The translations under genes and the position numbers were made by a program. The notes below the pieces were generated by a model. It was not told the DNA's origin. It was given only the letters and a program-made list of their open reading frames with translations, and did not search any database. DNA of 64,000 nt from Cololabis saira (lineage: Eukaryota; Chordata; Actinopteri; Beloniformes; Belonidae): assembly GCF_033807715.1 (NCBI RefSeq), contig NC_084592.1, positions 25,264,001-25,328,000 on the forward strand, written 5' to 3'. Of the stretch, positions 1 to 11,818 are shown one piece after another (position 1 is the stretch's first letter; every line of letters starts with the position of its first letter).

Positions 1-2383
1 ATTTCAACTAAATACAACATTACTCTGACAGGTTGTGTTTTTAAGGTATCTTTAACTGCCGGCGAGGTCGCTAAAGTCTCTCGCATGTGTTATTTTTGGC
101 AGCTTAAACAATGAATGAGACGGTTCATTCTACAGTTATGTTTGAAATGTTCATATGCGGTTATTTCTTGTATAAACTGAGGTGTAGTTTATGTAAACAG
201 AAGATTATTTCAACAAGGAAGACAGGGCTTCCACTCCCTGAACACAAAACATGCTCATGATGTGATGAAGATGTACTTTTATGTGCAAAGGCGGCACTTT
301 TATGTACACCTGTCACCTGCTCAACCATGGACTCTCATGATCTAACTCATGACATCTGCACACACACTCACACATCAACTGAATTTAGCAAAAGCAAAAA
401 AAAAAGAGATTGTAAGATGGTGTCTAGTCGATCATGTACAATACCACACACACTCCTGCTTTGATTGACAGTTAACAACCAACCAATGTCAGAGCACAGC
501 AACCTACCAGGTAAAGAGATGGTGACTAAAAAGGCACCTAAATCTGGTGCAAATGAGAGAAAAGTATACTTTTTGGTTTTAATCAAAGGTGAGTATGGTG
601 TCAAAATAAAAGATAAAAGTTTGGCCATGTTGTACATTTCACCTGCAATTCAGAGATTAAGATAATTTCGGCTGCAGACAGAAGTCCTCTTTTGGACGCA
701 GCTGAAATAAGTGAAACAGAGATTAAAGGTTGGGTAGGAGATTTTTTCTAAAGCATTTTTTTTCTGGTGTCACTTGTCCCAGACTGAATCCAAAACACTT
801 AGATAAAGTAGTTTGCGGCCGACATACAATATACATATATATATGTATATATATATATTTATGTTAGATTGATGTTTTATTTTTATATGTAATTTCAAAA
901 GATATTAATAACCTGTGATTGACTTCTTCTTCTTTATTTTAGATTCTTTTTTTGGCCTAAATTCTTCTTCTCATCAGGGGTGTTTCGAAAGTGGCCTAAT
1001 ATCCCAACGTTGCTTACGTCCACCATTTGACCAGGAACGGCCCTGAAGATGGGTCCTCTTCCCACTCTTCCCATCTGCTGGGAGTTAGCTGGTAGCTGAA
1101 TACACAAAATTCCCTATAGTTTCTGTCTCCCGTCTCATGCAGTTCCCTGGAATTGTGGACAAACCAGATTTTCCAGCCCGACACACCCAGGACTCCTGTA
1201 CTTTGCCGTGGACACCGGACACCGTGGGTCACTGACTCACTGAGGAACAGCCCTGTCACTTTAGATTAGATGTTGGTTTACTGTAAACATTTTTACCTGT
1301 GAGTGAGATAATCAGCAAAACATGTGGCTCAGTACTTATTTTGACAACATCAAAGCAAGGACGGTGAATTCATATCAACTGAGCTCAAAGAAATCAAGAC
1401 AAATAGCAACTGTGAAGCCAAACACCAAGTTCTCAGGGTTCGGTCTAAATTTTGGCACTTCCTGTGAGCAGACACATACATAACAATGATGAATGTTGAT
1501 GTCTCATGTCTCTTCTAAACAATGAGGCACCGAAAGGATTATGAATCAGTGTTGGGCTTCAAAACACATAGAGAATTTTGTTCTGGAAAGTAAAAGTGCT
1601 TTAAAAAAAAAAGAATAAAAAGAATTCATAGGGTTTCCTGCAGTTATGTCATGACAGAAATGTTTTAATCAAGCCTCATTATTCAGTTACATTTATTTGA
1701 ATCCCTCCCTCTGTGGGAGTGTATAAATTAATAATAAAAAAAAGTATCAAAAATGATTAGGCTTTGAAATGCAAAGGGGACTAATAATTAATTGTTAAAC
1801 ACGTTTTTAGTTTTTTTTTTTCGGCATGTGGACCACAAATGAAATTAATACAGAACAGCTTTATGTCTCAGTGAGAATACATCTACGTCTATGGTGTTCG
1901 TCAAAACAAAATGACCAAATCTTAAAGTGCTTGTACTCTGGAAAAATTCTGTTCATTAATAGCAGCTCCCGTGGTTTAAAAAGCTGGAGGGGAGGGAAAG
2001 ATGAGAAGCTTTCTCAGAAAAAAAAAGATGAAGTATCAGTCTTGCTGATCCAGCAGTGTCAGTGGCCTCTGCTTGTTTGTGACCTCTGTCAGACGACAGT
2101 GAAAGTCTCCAGTAAGCAACTGTGTTGGTTAGTAGAACTCAGTGAACTGTCTTTTCCAATAGCAGTTCCTTCACATCCTCTCGGAGAGAAACCGGTGCCT
2201 CCCATACCAATTCTTGCACTTCCTTCAAACTGTCTTCAGTGCTCTGCTGAGTCTCTCCTCAGCATCGCTCTGCTCAACAGCAACAACTGCTGTTCCTTCA
2301 ACTTCACTTTAATGTTACCAGTGTTGCTTAGTTCCGAAAGGGAAGTTTATTTGCAATAAACACTGAGGCAAAGCTTTTCTGTT
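1..2383. other. Non-coding flank downstream of stx19
   Basis: No gene is supported here. The stretch is AT-rich, with a short alternating AT/TA tract around 829-860. The open frames are short and lack domain content. It lies 3' of the minus-strand stx19 gene and may include part of its 3' UTR. Confidence 0.5.
2346..2351 (-). promoter_or_regulatory. Candidate stx19 poly(A) signal
   Basis: AATAAA on the minus strand lies about 33 nt past the stx19 stop codon, which would give a very short 3' UTR. Other AATAAA-like hexamers lie further downstream, so the one used cannot be decided from sequence. Confidence 0.3.
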
Positions 2384-4587
2384 TCACAAGCAGCATCTCC
2401 AGGGAGGGCAGCAGCAACAGCACAGCTGTCTTACTGGGTTCTTCTTCTTATACCTGGCAGCCTTTTGAAACTTCTCATTAGTTACAGCCACATAGTCCTG
2501 TGTCCTCTCCACATTGGTTTGGATATGATCAATGTAGGCCCCTTGTTCCTCCACGAGCACGTAGATGTCCATAAAAAGGTCCCGCAGCTCCTTCATATTG
2601 TTCTCCAGGCTTAGCAACTCCTGTCATCGGGGAAAGATAGCAGGGTTATACAACCGGTATGAAGGAGGTAATGTGTAAACACAACAGCTTCTTGGTCAAT
2701 CTACTTCAGATGGTCTTGTCTCTAATGGATGTTTGGAATAAAAACAACTGCTCTCATGCACATAAAAACTGATGTAAGCATGTGTGGAGTGGCGTTAGCA
2801 TATGTGAAGTGAGTGAGCGTCAAATAAAAATTATGACAAAACAAAACATAACAGGCAAGTCAGAAACATCTGCAATTCAACGAGCTGATCAGATCTGCAG
2901 CACACTGTGACATCAGAGACCCACATCAAGCCGGTTTATCCATCCTTATCCCCAATCTATTTTGCATCATAAAGCCCCCCCATGCTACCATGCTTAGCGC
3001 GGTAGCATGATGATTACGGATGAGAGTTGACTGTCACTCAATCATTTGTAGTACATGTATTGCTATGGTATACAGTATCTGAAACAGGCAAGACAAAACT
3101 CATGGTTTTCTTTTACAAAACCAATTTCTTTTCAAATTTCAATTACTAACCATTTGTGTCAGTCAGATTTAATAGTTAGCAAGACATGCTTTATGCATGA
3201 AATGACCATTTAATCAGAATCATCATTAAAAATGGTGCACATTTACCACAAAATCATTAAGTTGGGGCATGTGGCTGCTTCCTTTAGCAGCTTCATCAGG
3301 GGAAATGTATTCATTTTGCTCACCTTATGTCGCAGTTCGATCTCAGATAACTGTGACCGGGTAATTTTGGCATCATTTAGGAGGTTCTCGTTGAAGACGT
3401 CCCATTTTCCCGTGGTGAACATCTCATCCACCTCCTCCTCTGTGACATTCCTTCCCGAGATGTCCAGCTGCCGGATAATGAAGTACTTACAGCGTTCTTG
3501 CTTGGTCAGCAGACCCTCATTATACTGGCACATCACCTGGAAGTAAAAAGAGAAAGGAGGGCGAGCTGAAATGAGGAATGAGGGAGGGTTTCACTCCCAC
3601 CTCGCGTAGCATAAACATAATTTATGTTCGGCTTCTTTAGCCTCTACACACTAAGCATTTGCTGTACATCTGTACATCTTGGCGGGGAACGACATAAAAT
3701 AGAGTGATTATGCAATTAAATGCATCCCAGTGCTGGAAATGATTTTATCTCACTCATGAATCAGTATTGTAATATGGGATGTATTTTCTTGCCTGCATCT
3801 TCTAACTTTCTTATTCTTTATGTTCACCTCGCTGTCAAGTTTGTTTTCCATTCAAAAGCAACTGAAGTCAAAGGCCAAACAGAGCTGTTTCAAGCACCAA
3901 AAGCATATAGGAATGATTTCCTTCCCGACCTGTTGGAATCTGGAGTACAGAGCGGCATTTTGTGAGCGTTGTATTCTTGTTGTAACAGCAGCAGGTCCCT
4001 GCTGCTCCTCAGTTCTTTGGACTTGTTTTGAAAGAGCATCTAATCGACGGTGGAGACTTTCAGCCTGGAGCTTGATGTCTCGGGTTATGCTGCTCTCTTT
4101 CTTCATCACACTGAATCGACGCATAGTTGCCACCAGAGTCTTTTGCTGCTGAGTGAACTTTTGCACCTGATTGTAGACACAACTTTTGTTTAGTATCACT
4201 TCTGAGTGTAAATATAACCTTCAGAGACTTAAAACTTCAATTTTTATGCAGCCTCCTGGTTAAGTATGGATTTATGTGTTTGCTATATCTATATCTATCA
4301 AGAAAGATTAAAACCAAAATCAAGGTAGTTTGTGTGTTGTAGAGTCAAAATTATTCAGTTACCTCCGTATCAAGTGCTGATATGTCATCTCGGATCTGCT
4401 GAGCCTCAGACAGGAAATTCTCAATGATCGGCTCCTCCTCGAAAACGACGGCCTGGGGCGCGAAGCTCCTGACAACCACAGAGTCGTCATCATCGTCACC
4501 CTCCCCTGAGAAAGGATTGGCGTGGTCATTTGCAGCCTCAGAAAAGTCTTGAGCCGTGTGCTGCAGCTCTTCTAATCGGTCTCTCAT
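2384..4587 (-). CDS. stx19: Syntaxin-19 (t-SNARE, four coding exons)
   Basis: Four minus-strand exons join cleanly in phase 0: 4587-4363 (75 codons), 4166-3930 (79), 3536-3324 (71) and 2620-2384 (78 plus TGA). The joined product is 303 aa; human STX19 is recalled as about 294 aa. Donors are GTAACT, GTCGGG and GTGAGC, and acceptors end in CAG. The start MRDRLEEL sits in a good CCACCATGA context. Residues about 76-110 carry QQQKTLVATMRRFS, close to STX19 and unlike STX11. The SNARE motif fills exon 4 (about 226-290), with the expected Q in VEEQGAYID. There is no transmembrane helix; the protein ends in seven cysteines (CCCCCPPWRCC), as in STX19 and STX11, where palmitoylation is thought to anchor the protein. 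The family acts as a Qa-SNARE in membrane fusion and secretory traffic. A CAG just upstream of the ATG exon suggests a separate 5' UTR exon. Syntaxin identity is near certain; STX19 is clearly favoured. Confidence 0.93.
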
Positions 4588-6650
4588 GGTGGAAGTGCCC
4601 TTGCCCCAGGACACAGAGTTATTATAAGTACCGGTTGTGCCAGCGCTGATGAAACAAGGCTGAAAAACAAATAACACAAAACTTGAACAGTTCCTCGTGG
4701 CTCGCTGGGTTATGGCATATTAATAGTATTTTATAACAGCATGATATAATAGCAATAAAGATAAAAAGAATTTGTAAGGTCCAAGGAATCTTGAATGTAA
4801 AAAAAGAAATAAAATAGTTTCAGCTGTATTTTGAAGACTCCGATCAAGATCAACGCCAAGTTTGAGTAGGTTCTGATTCCTACAGTACACCTCTCCAATA
4901 GATTTCATGAAGTTCGACTGGCCAGTTGTTGCAATCTTACTAAAAAGCAGAAAAACAGATGGAACTGAGAATACAAATACCACACTGGCAAAGGAATAAA
5001 GGAAACTGACAAAACTGAGAGCCTATGAATGGGCCTGATATACAGGGAACAAAGTGCCCTGTGATCTTTTCTGTTGGCCACACTGCCAAACAAGCATAAA
5101 TAAATAAATAGCAGACAAAAAAAAGTGTTAGAGAAAATTTGACCGATTCAGAGAACATTGTGCAAGTTGCTGAATAAGTTAATATTTTCACATTATGATT
5201 TAAAAGTCAAGAGTGAATAAATTCAGTTTTTCCAGAAAGAAAATCATTTAAATTTTTTCCCTTCTAAACATCTGACTGCTACATTAGTTGAAATCAATAA
5301 CATTGCAGTTTTATAACAAAAACTGTTAAAATTGGAAAATCTTCAGGCTTCAAAATCATGATTAAAAATAATATAGCAGATTTTTTTTTGCATTAGTTTA
5401 CAAAAACAGTGATTAATCTTCATTTAAGACAATAATGGACAAACGTCATCTACTCAAGCTGATAACACACAAGCTATTCTAATTGCTTGTGTCTATATCG
5501 AACACAGCCATTAAATATTCACAAAAAAAGTAACTCTACCACAAACTTTACCTAAATGAAAACTAATTGAAGTCAGTGGTTTGAACTTTGGGGTTGTGAT
5601 TTCTAGCTGCTTGGACTCACAGATTTGAGGTCTGATTTGTATATTTTGTGAAAAGATTGGAGTAGGAGCTCATAAGAATTTGTTCTTCTTCCTACTCCTT
5701 TTCTTCTTTGCAAGGAATGTGTTTTTGTTATGTTTATGGATTGAAGTTTCTAAATGTTTGATTAATGCATTACGATGGGAAAAAAATAAGAAAAAATAAA
5801 ATAAATAAAAAGTGCACTCAACCGAGTTTACTGTTCATAAAGGGGCTAAAAAGTCCTTGAAAAGAAGTCAGTTGTTCCTTCATTATATCAAGACAATTGA
5901 AACAGATTTGGTCTAGAGTTGATATCAGGTACTGAGTTGGCATTCGGCAACGTTTGACTGGAACTACCGATATGAAGTCCAAAGTATTCTCAATGCAAGA
6001 GAAAGAGGCCATTGTTAAGCTGAAAAGCCAACATAAATCTATGAGCGGTACCAAAGATCTTAGGTGTGGTCAAGCCAACAGTTTGGTACATTCTTACAAA
6101 AGTAATTTCTAGTGAAAAGGTCTAGATGACCACAGAGGACAAAATGGATGATGACAGAATACTTTGTAGAAGGTGTGTGTGTGTTTGCTAAAATCTACAA
6201 AAGACAAAATACAGAGGGTGCACAACAACCACAGGTTAATCATGGTTGGGGTTTCCCTTTATATGAGTGTTGTTCTTTTTTTCTTTCTTTTTTTAAATGC
6301 AACTAAAAGATTGCAGTCTGATAACTGTAAAACTTTTATTGTGATACCCCACTGACTTATGTGCTGTGGAAAAATGTACACAAGGGGACAAATTAACCTT
6401 ATCTATATAAATAAGCCTAACCGTAGCCTTCTTCTATGTTTCTAATTAGCTTTATTTTCAATGCTTATGCCCCTTTTTGTCTTTGAACTGATATGCTGAT
6501 ATGATTTACCAAAAAGCTCCAGTGTTGTCTCATTTGTCCAAAAGAAATTCTGCCAGGCTCTGTGGTTTATCTAAATGCATTTTGACAGATTCCAGTCTTG
6601 CTTCTTAAAATGTGCTTCCAACAGTGGAGCCATCCTCAGTCATCCACTTG
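4588..6650. other. Upstream region of stx19 with two unassigned open segments
   Basis: Mostly AT-rich non-coding DNA. On the minus strand, 6019-5832 is bounded by TTTTCAG and GTAAAC and contains an ATG (6012-6010) followed by MASFSCIENTLDFISVVPVK and more open sequence. A second open stretch near 4936-4800 reads NFMKSIGEVYCRNQNLLKLG. I recognise neither, and their splice phases do not join simply, so a gene is not claimed. They could be remote exons, a pseudogene, or chance. Confidence 0.25.
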
Positions 6651-7380
6651 TGGTGCTTTTCCACTAGTACCTACTCAACCTGACTCGACTCGCCTCGGTT
6701 TGGCGTTTTTCCACTAGGGGTGGAGGCGTGCCGAGCAGATATTTTTTCTGTATCTATTCTGCCGAGGTTCTAAGCGGCTGAGTCGGCCCTGGATCTGACG
6801 TCATCACACTACACACCACCGATTGGTCAGGGGGTTGGGAGTCAGACGTCCGAGTCCGGATGTGACATCAACGAAAGAGCGACTCTTGTTCATTTTATTC
6901 AACAGGCAATGGCAGCGCAAAAGTCTGTTTCATGATCTGACTCTGAGGTGCAGATGTTCATAAACCTGGTGGCTGAGGAGAGAATTAAAAAGGGATCTAG
7001 ACGGCGATAAGGAACGACAAGATCTACCAGGAGTTCTGTCACTTTATAGCTGCTCGCGGCTCCCAACTGACTTTTCAGCAGCGCCGAGACAAACTAAAAA
7101 AGCGTTGCTGCCTGAATCTTCTCTCACTCTCATTTTTTAACTTGATATGGAACACAAGCCACAGACCCAGCAGCACATCTATCATCTCCTCCAGGTTCTA
7201 CATCTTTAGTGTTGTTGTCTTATTTGTTTAGATACACAATCAAATACGTCACAGGAGCTTCCTCCAACCCTCTTACTTCTAGTCCAGGTGCTGAATTGTT
7301 ATGGAAAAGAAACTAGGCCGAGTTGAGTCGAACCGAGCTAAGATGAGTAGAGCCGAGCAGGTACTAGTGGAAAAGTGCCA
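6651..7380. mobile_element. PIF/Harbinger-type element, copy 1 (Myb relic)
   Basis: The terminal inverted repeats are TGGTGCTTTTCCACTAGTAC at the left and its near-complement at the right (GTACTAGTGGAAAAGTGCCA). They are flanked by a 3-bp TTG duplication (6648-6650 and 7381-7383). Inside, around 6940-7120, is a decayed reading frame containing EVQMFINLVAEERIK and, after breaks, an FQQRRDKLKK-like stretch, which resembles the Myb/SANT-like protein carried by fish Harbinger elements. The transposase is missing. Related copies lie at 27758-28358 and 56696-58125. The TSD length and Myb relic support Harbinger over hAT. Confidence 0.72.
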
Positions 7381-8745
7381 TTGGTGATGGCGTGGCTTGT
7401 CTCTGGTTTACCTTGACCTTGGAGTTCAACCTTCAATCTCTTTGGAAGTTGTTCTGGGCTCTTTGGTTTCCGTCCATCTTACCAGTCTCTTCAGTTTGCT
7501 ATCAGTTTGCTATCAGTTTTCTATCAGTTTTCCTCTTGAGTCCATGTACAAGGAGGTTGGCTATAGTCCCATGAACCATACATTTCTTAATTAAATGTGC
7601 AACTGTTATTACAGCATTACCAGGTTGCTTGGACATGGTCCTGTAGCCTTTCCTTTAAGATGTTTGTCTATAATTTCTCTTTTGCTTTTTCTGGTCCATG
7701 TTCAGTGTGGTGAAGACCATGACACCAAACAGTGGAATGATGACTTTTTTATGGTTTCAATTCAAAAGCAATGTCTGTTTTTCATCATTGAATTTTCATT
7801 AAATTACTGTACTATTGTGTCCATTTCAAGTTATTTCAGCGGCCAATCGTGGATTTTTCTTTCTTTAATGGATGGTACCAACAAATCTGCTCACATGTTC
7901 TGTAGGGACACTGTTGGTTTCTGATTGTGAACCATTTAATAATCAATTTACACTCTCTCTATATTCAGACAGGGACTGTCACCTGCAAACCTTGATATTT
8001 TCCCCTCAAATCCTTAACTAGCAGTTAACTGTGTTCTACAGTGTGAACTTTTATTTCTTTATTTTAAGCATCTCCCAGTATGAGCGTCACTGCTGAACTG
8101 TTTTTGGATTCAGCTTCACAGGGAGTATTTTTGGCATTGGGAAAAACAGCATGAGAAACACAAATATAAACAACATAAATCTGATAAAGTTTCTGCTTGT
8201 TTATCCATGACATCAGTCAGTTTGACCTGAGTGAATCTTCTCTTTTACTTTAGCTGTTAGTTTTTAGTTTAGCAAACTAACAACTAACAAGTTGGTAGCA
8301 GTTTACATTTGTTGAGTCTGAAATATAACCTTGATGAACACATCAAGGCTATTAAGTAAAGCAAAATCAAACATAAATCCATAAATAGATGGAACCAAAA
8401 CACAGTAACATACAAATACTATTGTTAACCAAGTGTGGAAATGGAATAGATGTTTTCACACATGCTGCTCGATGGTGAGCACATTTCACATTAAAGCTTT
8501 TAACTCCAGGATGCTAATTGCTGCCAATGATGAAGCAAACAAGAGACTCTCTTGTGCAAAATCACAGATTTTGATGCATTTAAATGAGCGTACCAAACAT
8601 TTTAAACGGCCTGAGCAAAAACAGGGATCTGGCTGTTGGGGTTTGGAGCTTAATCATTTTGCATGCATGTGATTGTGAAGGGGGAACAGAGTGTTGCATC
8701 CTGAAAAGTGGTGGAAATAGACTGTTTTCAAACTGTTTCATGTAT

Positions 8746-8790
<45 letters not shown>

Positions 8791-9550
8791 CAAGCTATAG
8801 TATTTTTTTCATACTCGGTAAGAGTATGACAATATCTTTTGAGCTGAACTTTCTCCTCACTCACCCGCACCCCTAACCCCCCCCCCCCCCTCTTCCTGCT
8901 TGACACAGACAAGCTCATTAAAAAATTGCTGAGAGGATTTAGGAGCTCATTCTGCTGTGTTTAGCCCAAAACTCCTGCAAGAAAGGGGAGCATGGTTCAA
9001 GGAGTCCAACCTCTCTCTGTGACAGAACGTTATGTTCTCTAAAACAAGCAAATATTACTTCTTGCCACACATCTGCTCTTTTGTCTGTGTTTCTGAGGGA
9101 AGCCTTTTGTTGACATTCTCTTATTTCTGTGCGGGTAGAAAAGGAGGCTGGTCCCAGGTTTGAATTTCCTCATGTGTGAAACAGGTGCTTCTCTTTTTAA
9201 AGTCATCAGATAAAAATTCATCCAGTTTCAGAGATTATAGATTGAAAAAACAGAATTTATGTTTTGTTTTATGTGTTATTTGTTTTAATTGAAAACTTCC
9301 TTACAAAATCATGTACAATGTCTCTGTGATGAGTTTGGAATTTACTTTCACATTTCAGATCTACAATGTCAAATTACCACATTCATAGAGACAACTATAC
9401 AATTTGGAAGTATGACAAGAATTCAGTCTGAAATAAGGACTTTACCTTAATGCCGGTTGAATTTCAACAAAGATATCTGCTGAGTAGCAGCATTCAGAGC
9501 AGGAAGGCAGTCCAGGGTTGTCAGCTCACTCTCAGATCTCCTCCCGCTCA
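7381..9550. other. Gene-poor interval
   Basis: No coding region is supported. It contains the GT microsatellite at 8749-8789 and a poly-C run near 8877-8890. Open frames of 60-109 codons here show no domains or splice context. Confidence 0.5.
8749..8789. repeat. (GT)n microsatellite
   Basis: About 20 uninterrupted GT units, the most common dinucleotide repeat in fish genomes. Confidence 0.97.
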
Positions 9551-9621
9551 CCTGATACTCATATCTGGGTTCCAGTATGAATAACTTGTAACAGTTGTGC
9601 TCGTGCTCTCTATCAGGATAA

Positions 9622-10011
9622 CTAGAGTCCAGGCAGGAGTTTTTTTGAGGAAGTGTTATCTGGGAAGTTACTTTCAAGCACCTCCCCTTCTTCAGAAAAA
9701 ATGCCTGACCAGGACCAATTGGAGGACAGCAATCTTGAGCCCTGTTTGCCTGCACAAAGAAATGAGAGGTGACATGATTAAGTAAATTAGGATGGCGAGA
9801 CAGCATGGTGAGCACAGTGAATTCATAAATCTTACCCTCAGGCGTTTTCAAGAACAGGAAAACAGAGCAGAGCAAATAGAAGTGTATGTACGCAAGGCCA
9901 ACCGCTGGAGGTGTGGTTTGGGTGTCATTCTGGGCATTGGGTTTCTCATCTGCCACCTTGATGTCTATGTGAGCTGTCTCTGTTCCTGGGGTGAACGCAG
10001 ATGTTATGCCC
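9622..10011 (-). CDS. Possible last two exons of an unidentified membrane protein
   Basis: Candidate exon A (10011-9836) lies between a GTTTCAG acceptor and a GTAAG donor. It encodes a polar stalk (TETAHIDIKVADEKPNAQ...) followed by a hydrophobic stretch, VGLAYIHFYLLCSVFLFL, like a single-pass transmembrane segment. An 86-bp candidate intron (9835-9750) ends in TTTGTGCAG. Splicing to exon B gives an acidic tail containing SEEGEVLESNFPDN and a TAG at 9624-9622, so the layout would be a type I membrane protein with a tail of about 40 residues. Reading through the intron gives a longer but less protein-like frame. I do not recognise the family, and upstream exons were not found. The support is splice signals and composition only. 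Confidence 0.33.
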
Positions 10012-11483
10012 CTGAAACTCAGTTCTGTACTTTTGACAAATTTCCCCAGACAAGCTCCTTAAATACCGAACCCCTTTAAATTATTTCAGTCACTCTGTGA
10101 TATATTGTGCAAAGCCATTGGGAGTTGTAATAACTCCAGAACATCTATTTTAACTTCAAGAATATTGCAATGGGAAGTTTATCCCCATAACTAAAGTTTG
10201 AAAATCACCAGACTACATACTACAGGGTTTTCTCAAGACATCGGCGCTGTCACAAGAAACAAATAACTCAAATGAGGTGTTAATGCTCTGCTTGCATAAA
10301 CAACAAAAAGCACTTTAACCATATGATGACGATGCAAAATGCGGTTTTTAATGCTGTGTTAGTTGTTTTAACTCATCCATAATGGAGCCATGTAATGACA
10401 AAAAAGCAAAATGGGTTCTCTGAATGCTGAAACTCACCTTCATCAGCATCACGAGGAATAACCAAACTGACACAGACTGTGAGTCTGTGACCCGTATATG
10501 TCAGAGGTCGACCAAATAACGGATCTATGGGCCATGCTGATTGTGGGCCGATTTGTCTTTTTCTCTCTCCATACAACCACATATAACTAGCTTAACCTTT
10601 GTAATTTTTTAAAAAGTTGCTCTCTAATTTCGTGTTGAACATTAAAAACGTACAAGTAAAAAAACATCTAAAATTAACGCATTTAGTAGCATTTCTCAAT
10701 CAACAAAATGTAAAGTACTACATCAAAAAATATATAAAGCATTCTGAGTAATGAGTAATTCACCAGTAGAATTGTATGGAGGCTCTAACTGGATCATTTT
10801 TTTTCTCTTTGTCCATCTTTTTAATTCTTTTGTCTGTTGACTTGTTCCACTTTTATTTAAAAAAAAAAAAACTACACTGAGTTTCCAGAGCTGCAACAGC
10901 ATGTTGACTGCAGCAAAGTCACCATACAACCTAAGTATTATGACTGGAAACAAATATGAAGTTGCTGAAATAAACTATTGCTATCTCCGTGTCATCACTC
11001 ATCTCTCTGTGAGCTCAGTCTGCAGGTACAGAGAGAATATGACTTCAGTCTGCTGCAAACTTCACAAGTTTGTCTTCATGTGTGAGTGCAACCAGCATTT
11101 CTGCTTCATGCAGAAAGCTTTTATATCAGCTTTTCTTAGATACAGTAATACTATGTGGCGGCCGTTAACTAAAAAAGTAAAGCATGTGCTCTGACAGCTT
11201 TGTTAAAAGGATTTATTGAACTTAAAGTAAAAAGCTTAGGTGTCAACACAAAACTTTATTATTGCCTCAGTGGGTTGTGTCGAAGACAGACAGGAGAGGC
11301 CCAACATTACAAGAAAAGAAAAAACACTTTTTTTTTACCAACATACAGCCTCAAGAAAATAATAATAGTCATAATACTGTTGCTCACTTGCAATAAAATT
11401 TGAGCAACTAAAAAACACACTGTTGGTTTTCCGAACACCCATCTAACAGTTTATTGGCTCTTGATCAAATTAAAATGTAATAA
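10012..11483. other. Gene-poor interval
   Basis: A short minus-strand open segment at about 10498-10434 ends in an AAG/GTGAGT donor and encodes LTVCVSLVIPRDADE, but its phase does not fit the exon A candidate downstream. Otherwise nothing coding or repetitive is supported. Confidence 0.4.
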
Positions 11484-11818
11484 TGGATAAGATTTATATT
11501 GCGCTTTTCTAGGACACTCAAAGCGCTCCAATTATTCAGTCATTCCTCATTCCTACTTGGTGATGGTAAACTATGTGTGTTGCTGTCCTGGGGCAGACGA
11601 ACGGAAACGTGGCAGCCAATCCGCGCCAATGGCCTCTCCGACCTCCACAAGAACATTCATACAACATTCACACACCAGCGATGCCCTCATTGGATGCAAG
11701 GAGGGTGAACTGTCTTGCCCAAGGACATAACGACAGATGACTGGGAGAGTGGGGTTCAAACCGCCAATCCTTCAATCATTGGACATATGATCATACCACC
11801 TGAGCCCCTACCGCCCCC
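11484..11818 (-). mobile_element. tRNA-derived SINE, copy 1
   Basis: Read on the minus strand, it starts with a tRNA-like head (GGGGCGGTAGGGGCTCAGG), followed by a B-box-like GGCGGTTTGAACCCC. Then come the phrase family CCTTGGGCAAG (seen on the plus strand as CTTGCCCAAGG) and a tail related to GCGCTTTGAGTGTCC. The same organisation recurs at 13421-13722 and 29695-30023. It abuts the truncated 5' end of the Rex1-like LINE. Confidence 0.75.

Noticed and set aside
1826..2359. 177-codon plus-strand frame next to stx19
   Set aside because: Antisense flank with no domain or splice support; composition is non-coding.
2384..4587. Assignment to syntaxin-11
   Set aside because: STX11 also lacks a membrane helix and ends in cysteines, but the RRFS, KESSITRDIK and QLSEIELRHK blocks fit STX19 better.
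9447..9956. A 169-codon minus-strand frame starting MADEKP, like SUMO-2/3
   Set aside because: The resemblance stops after six residues; no ubiquitin-like fold or GG terminus follows. The frame also reads through an apparent 86-bp intron, and its first codon is GTG.
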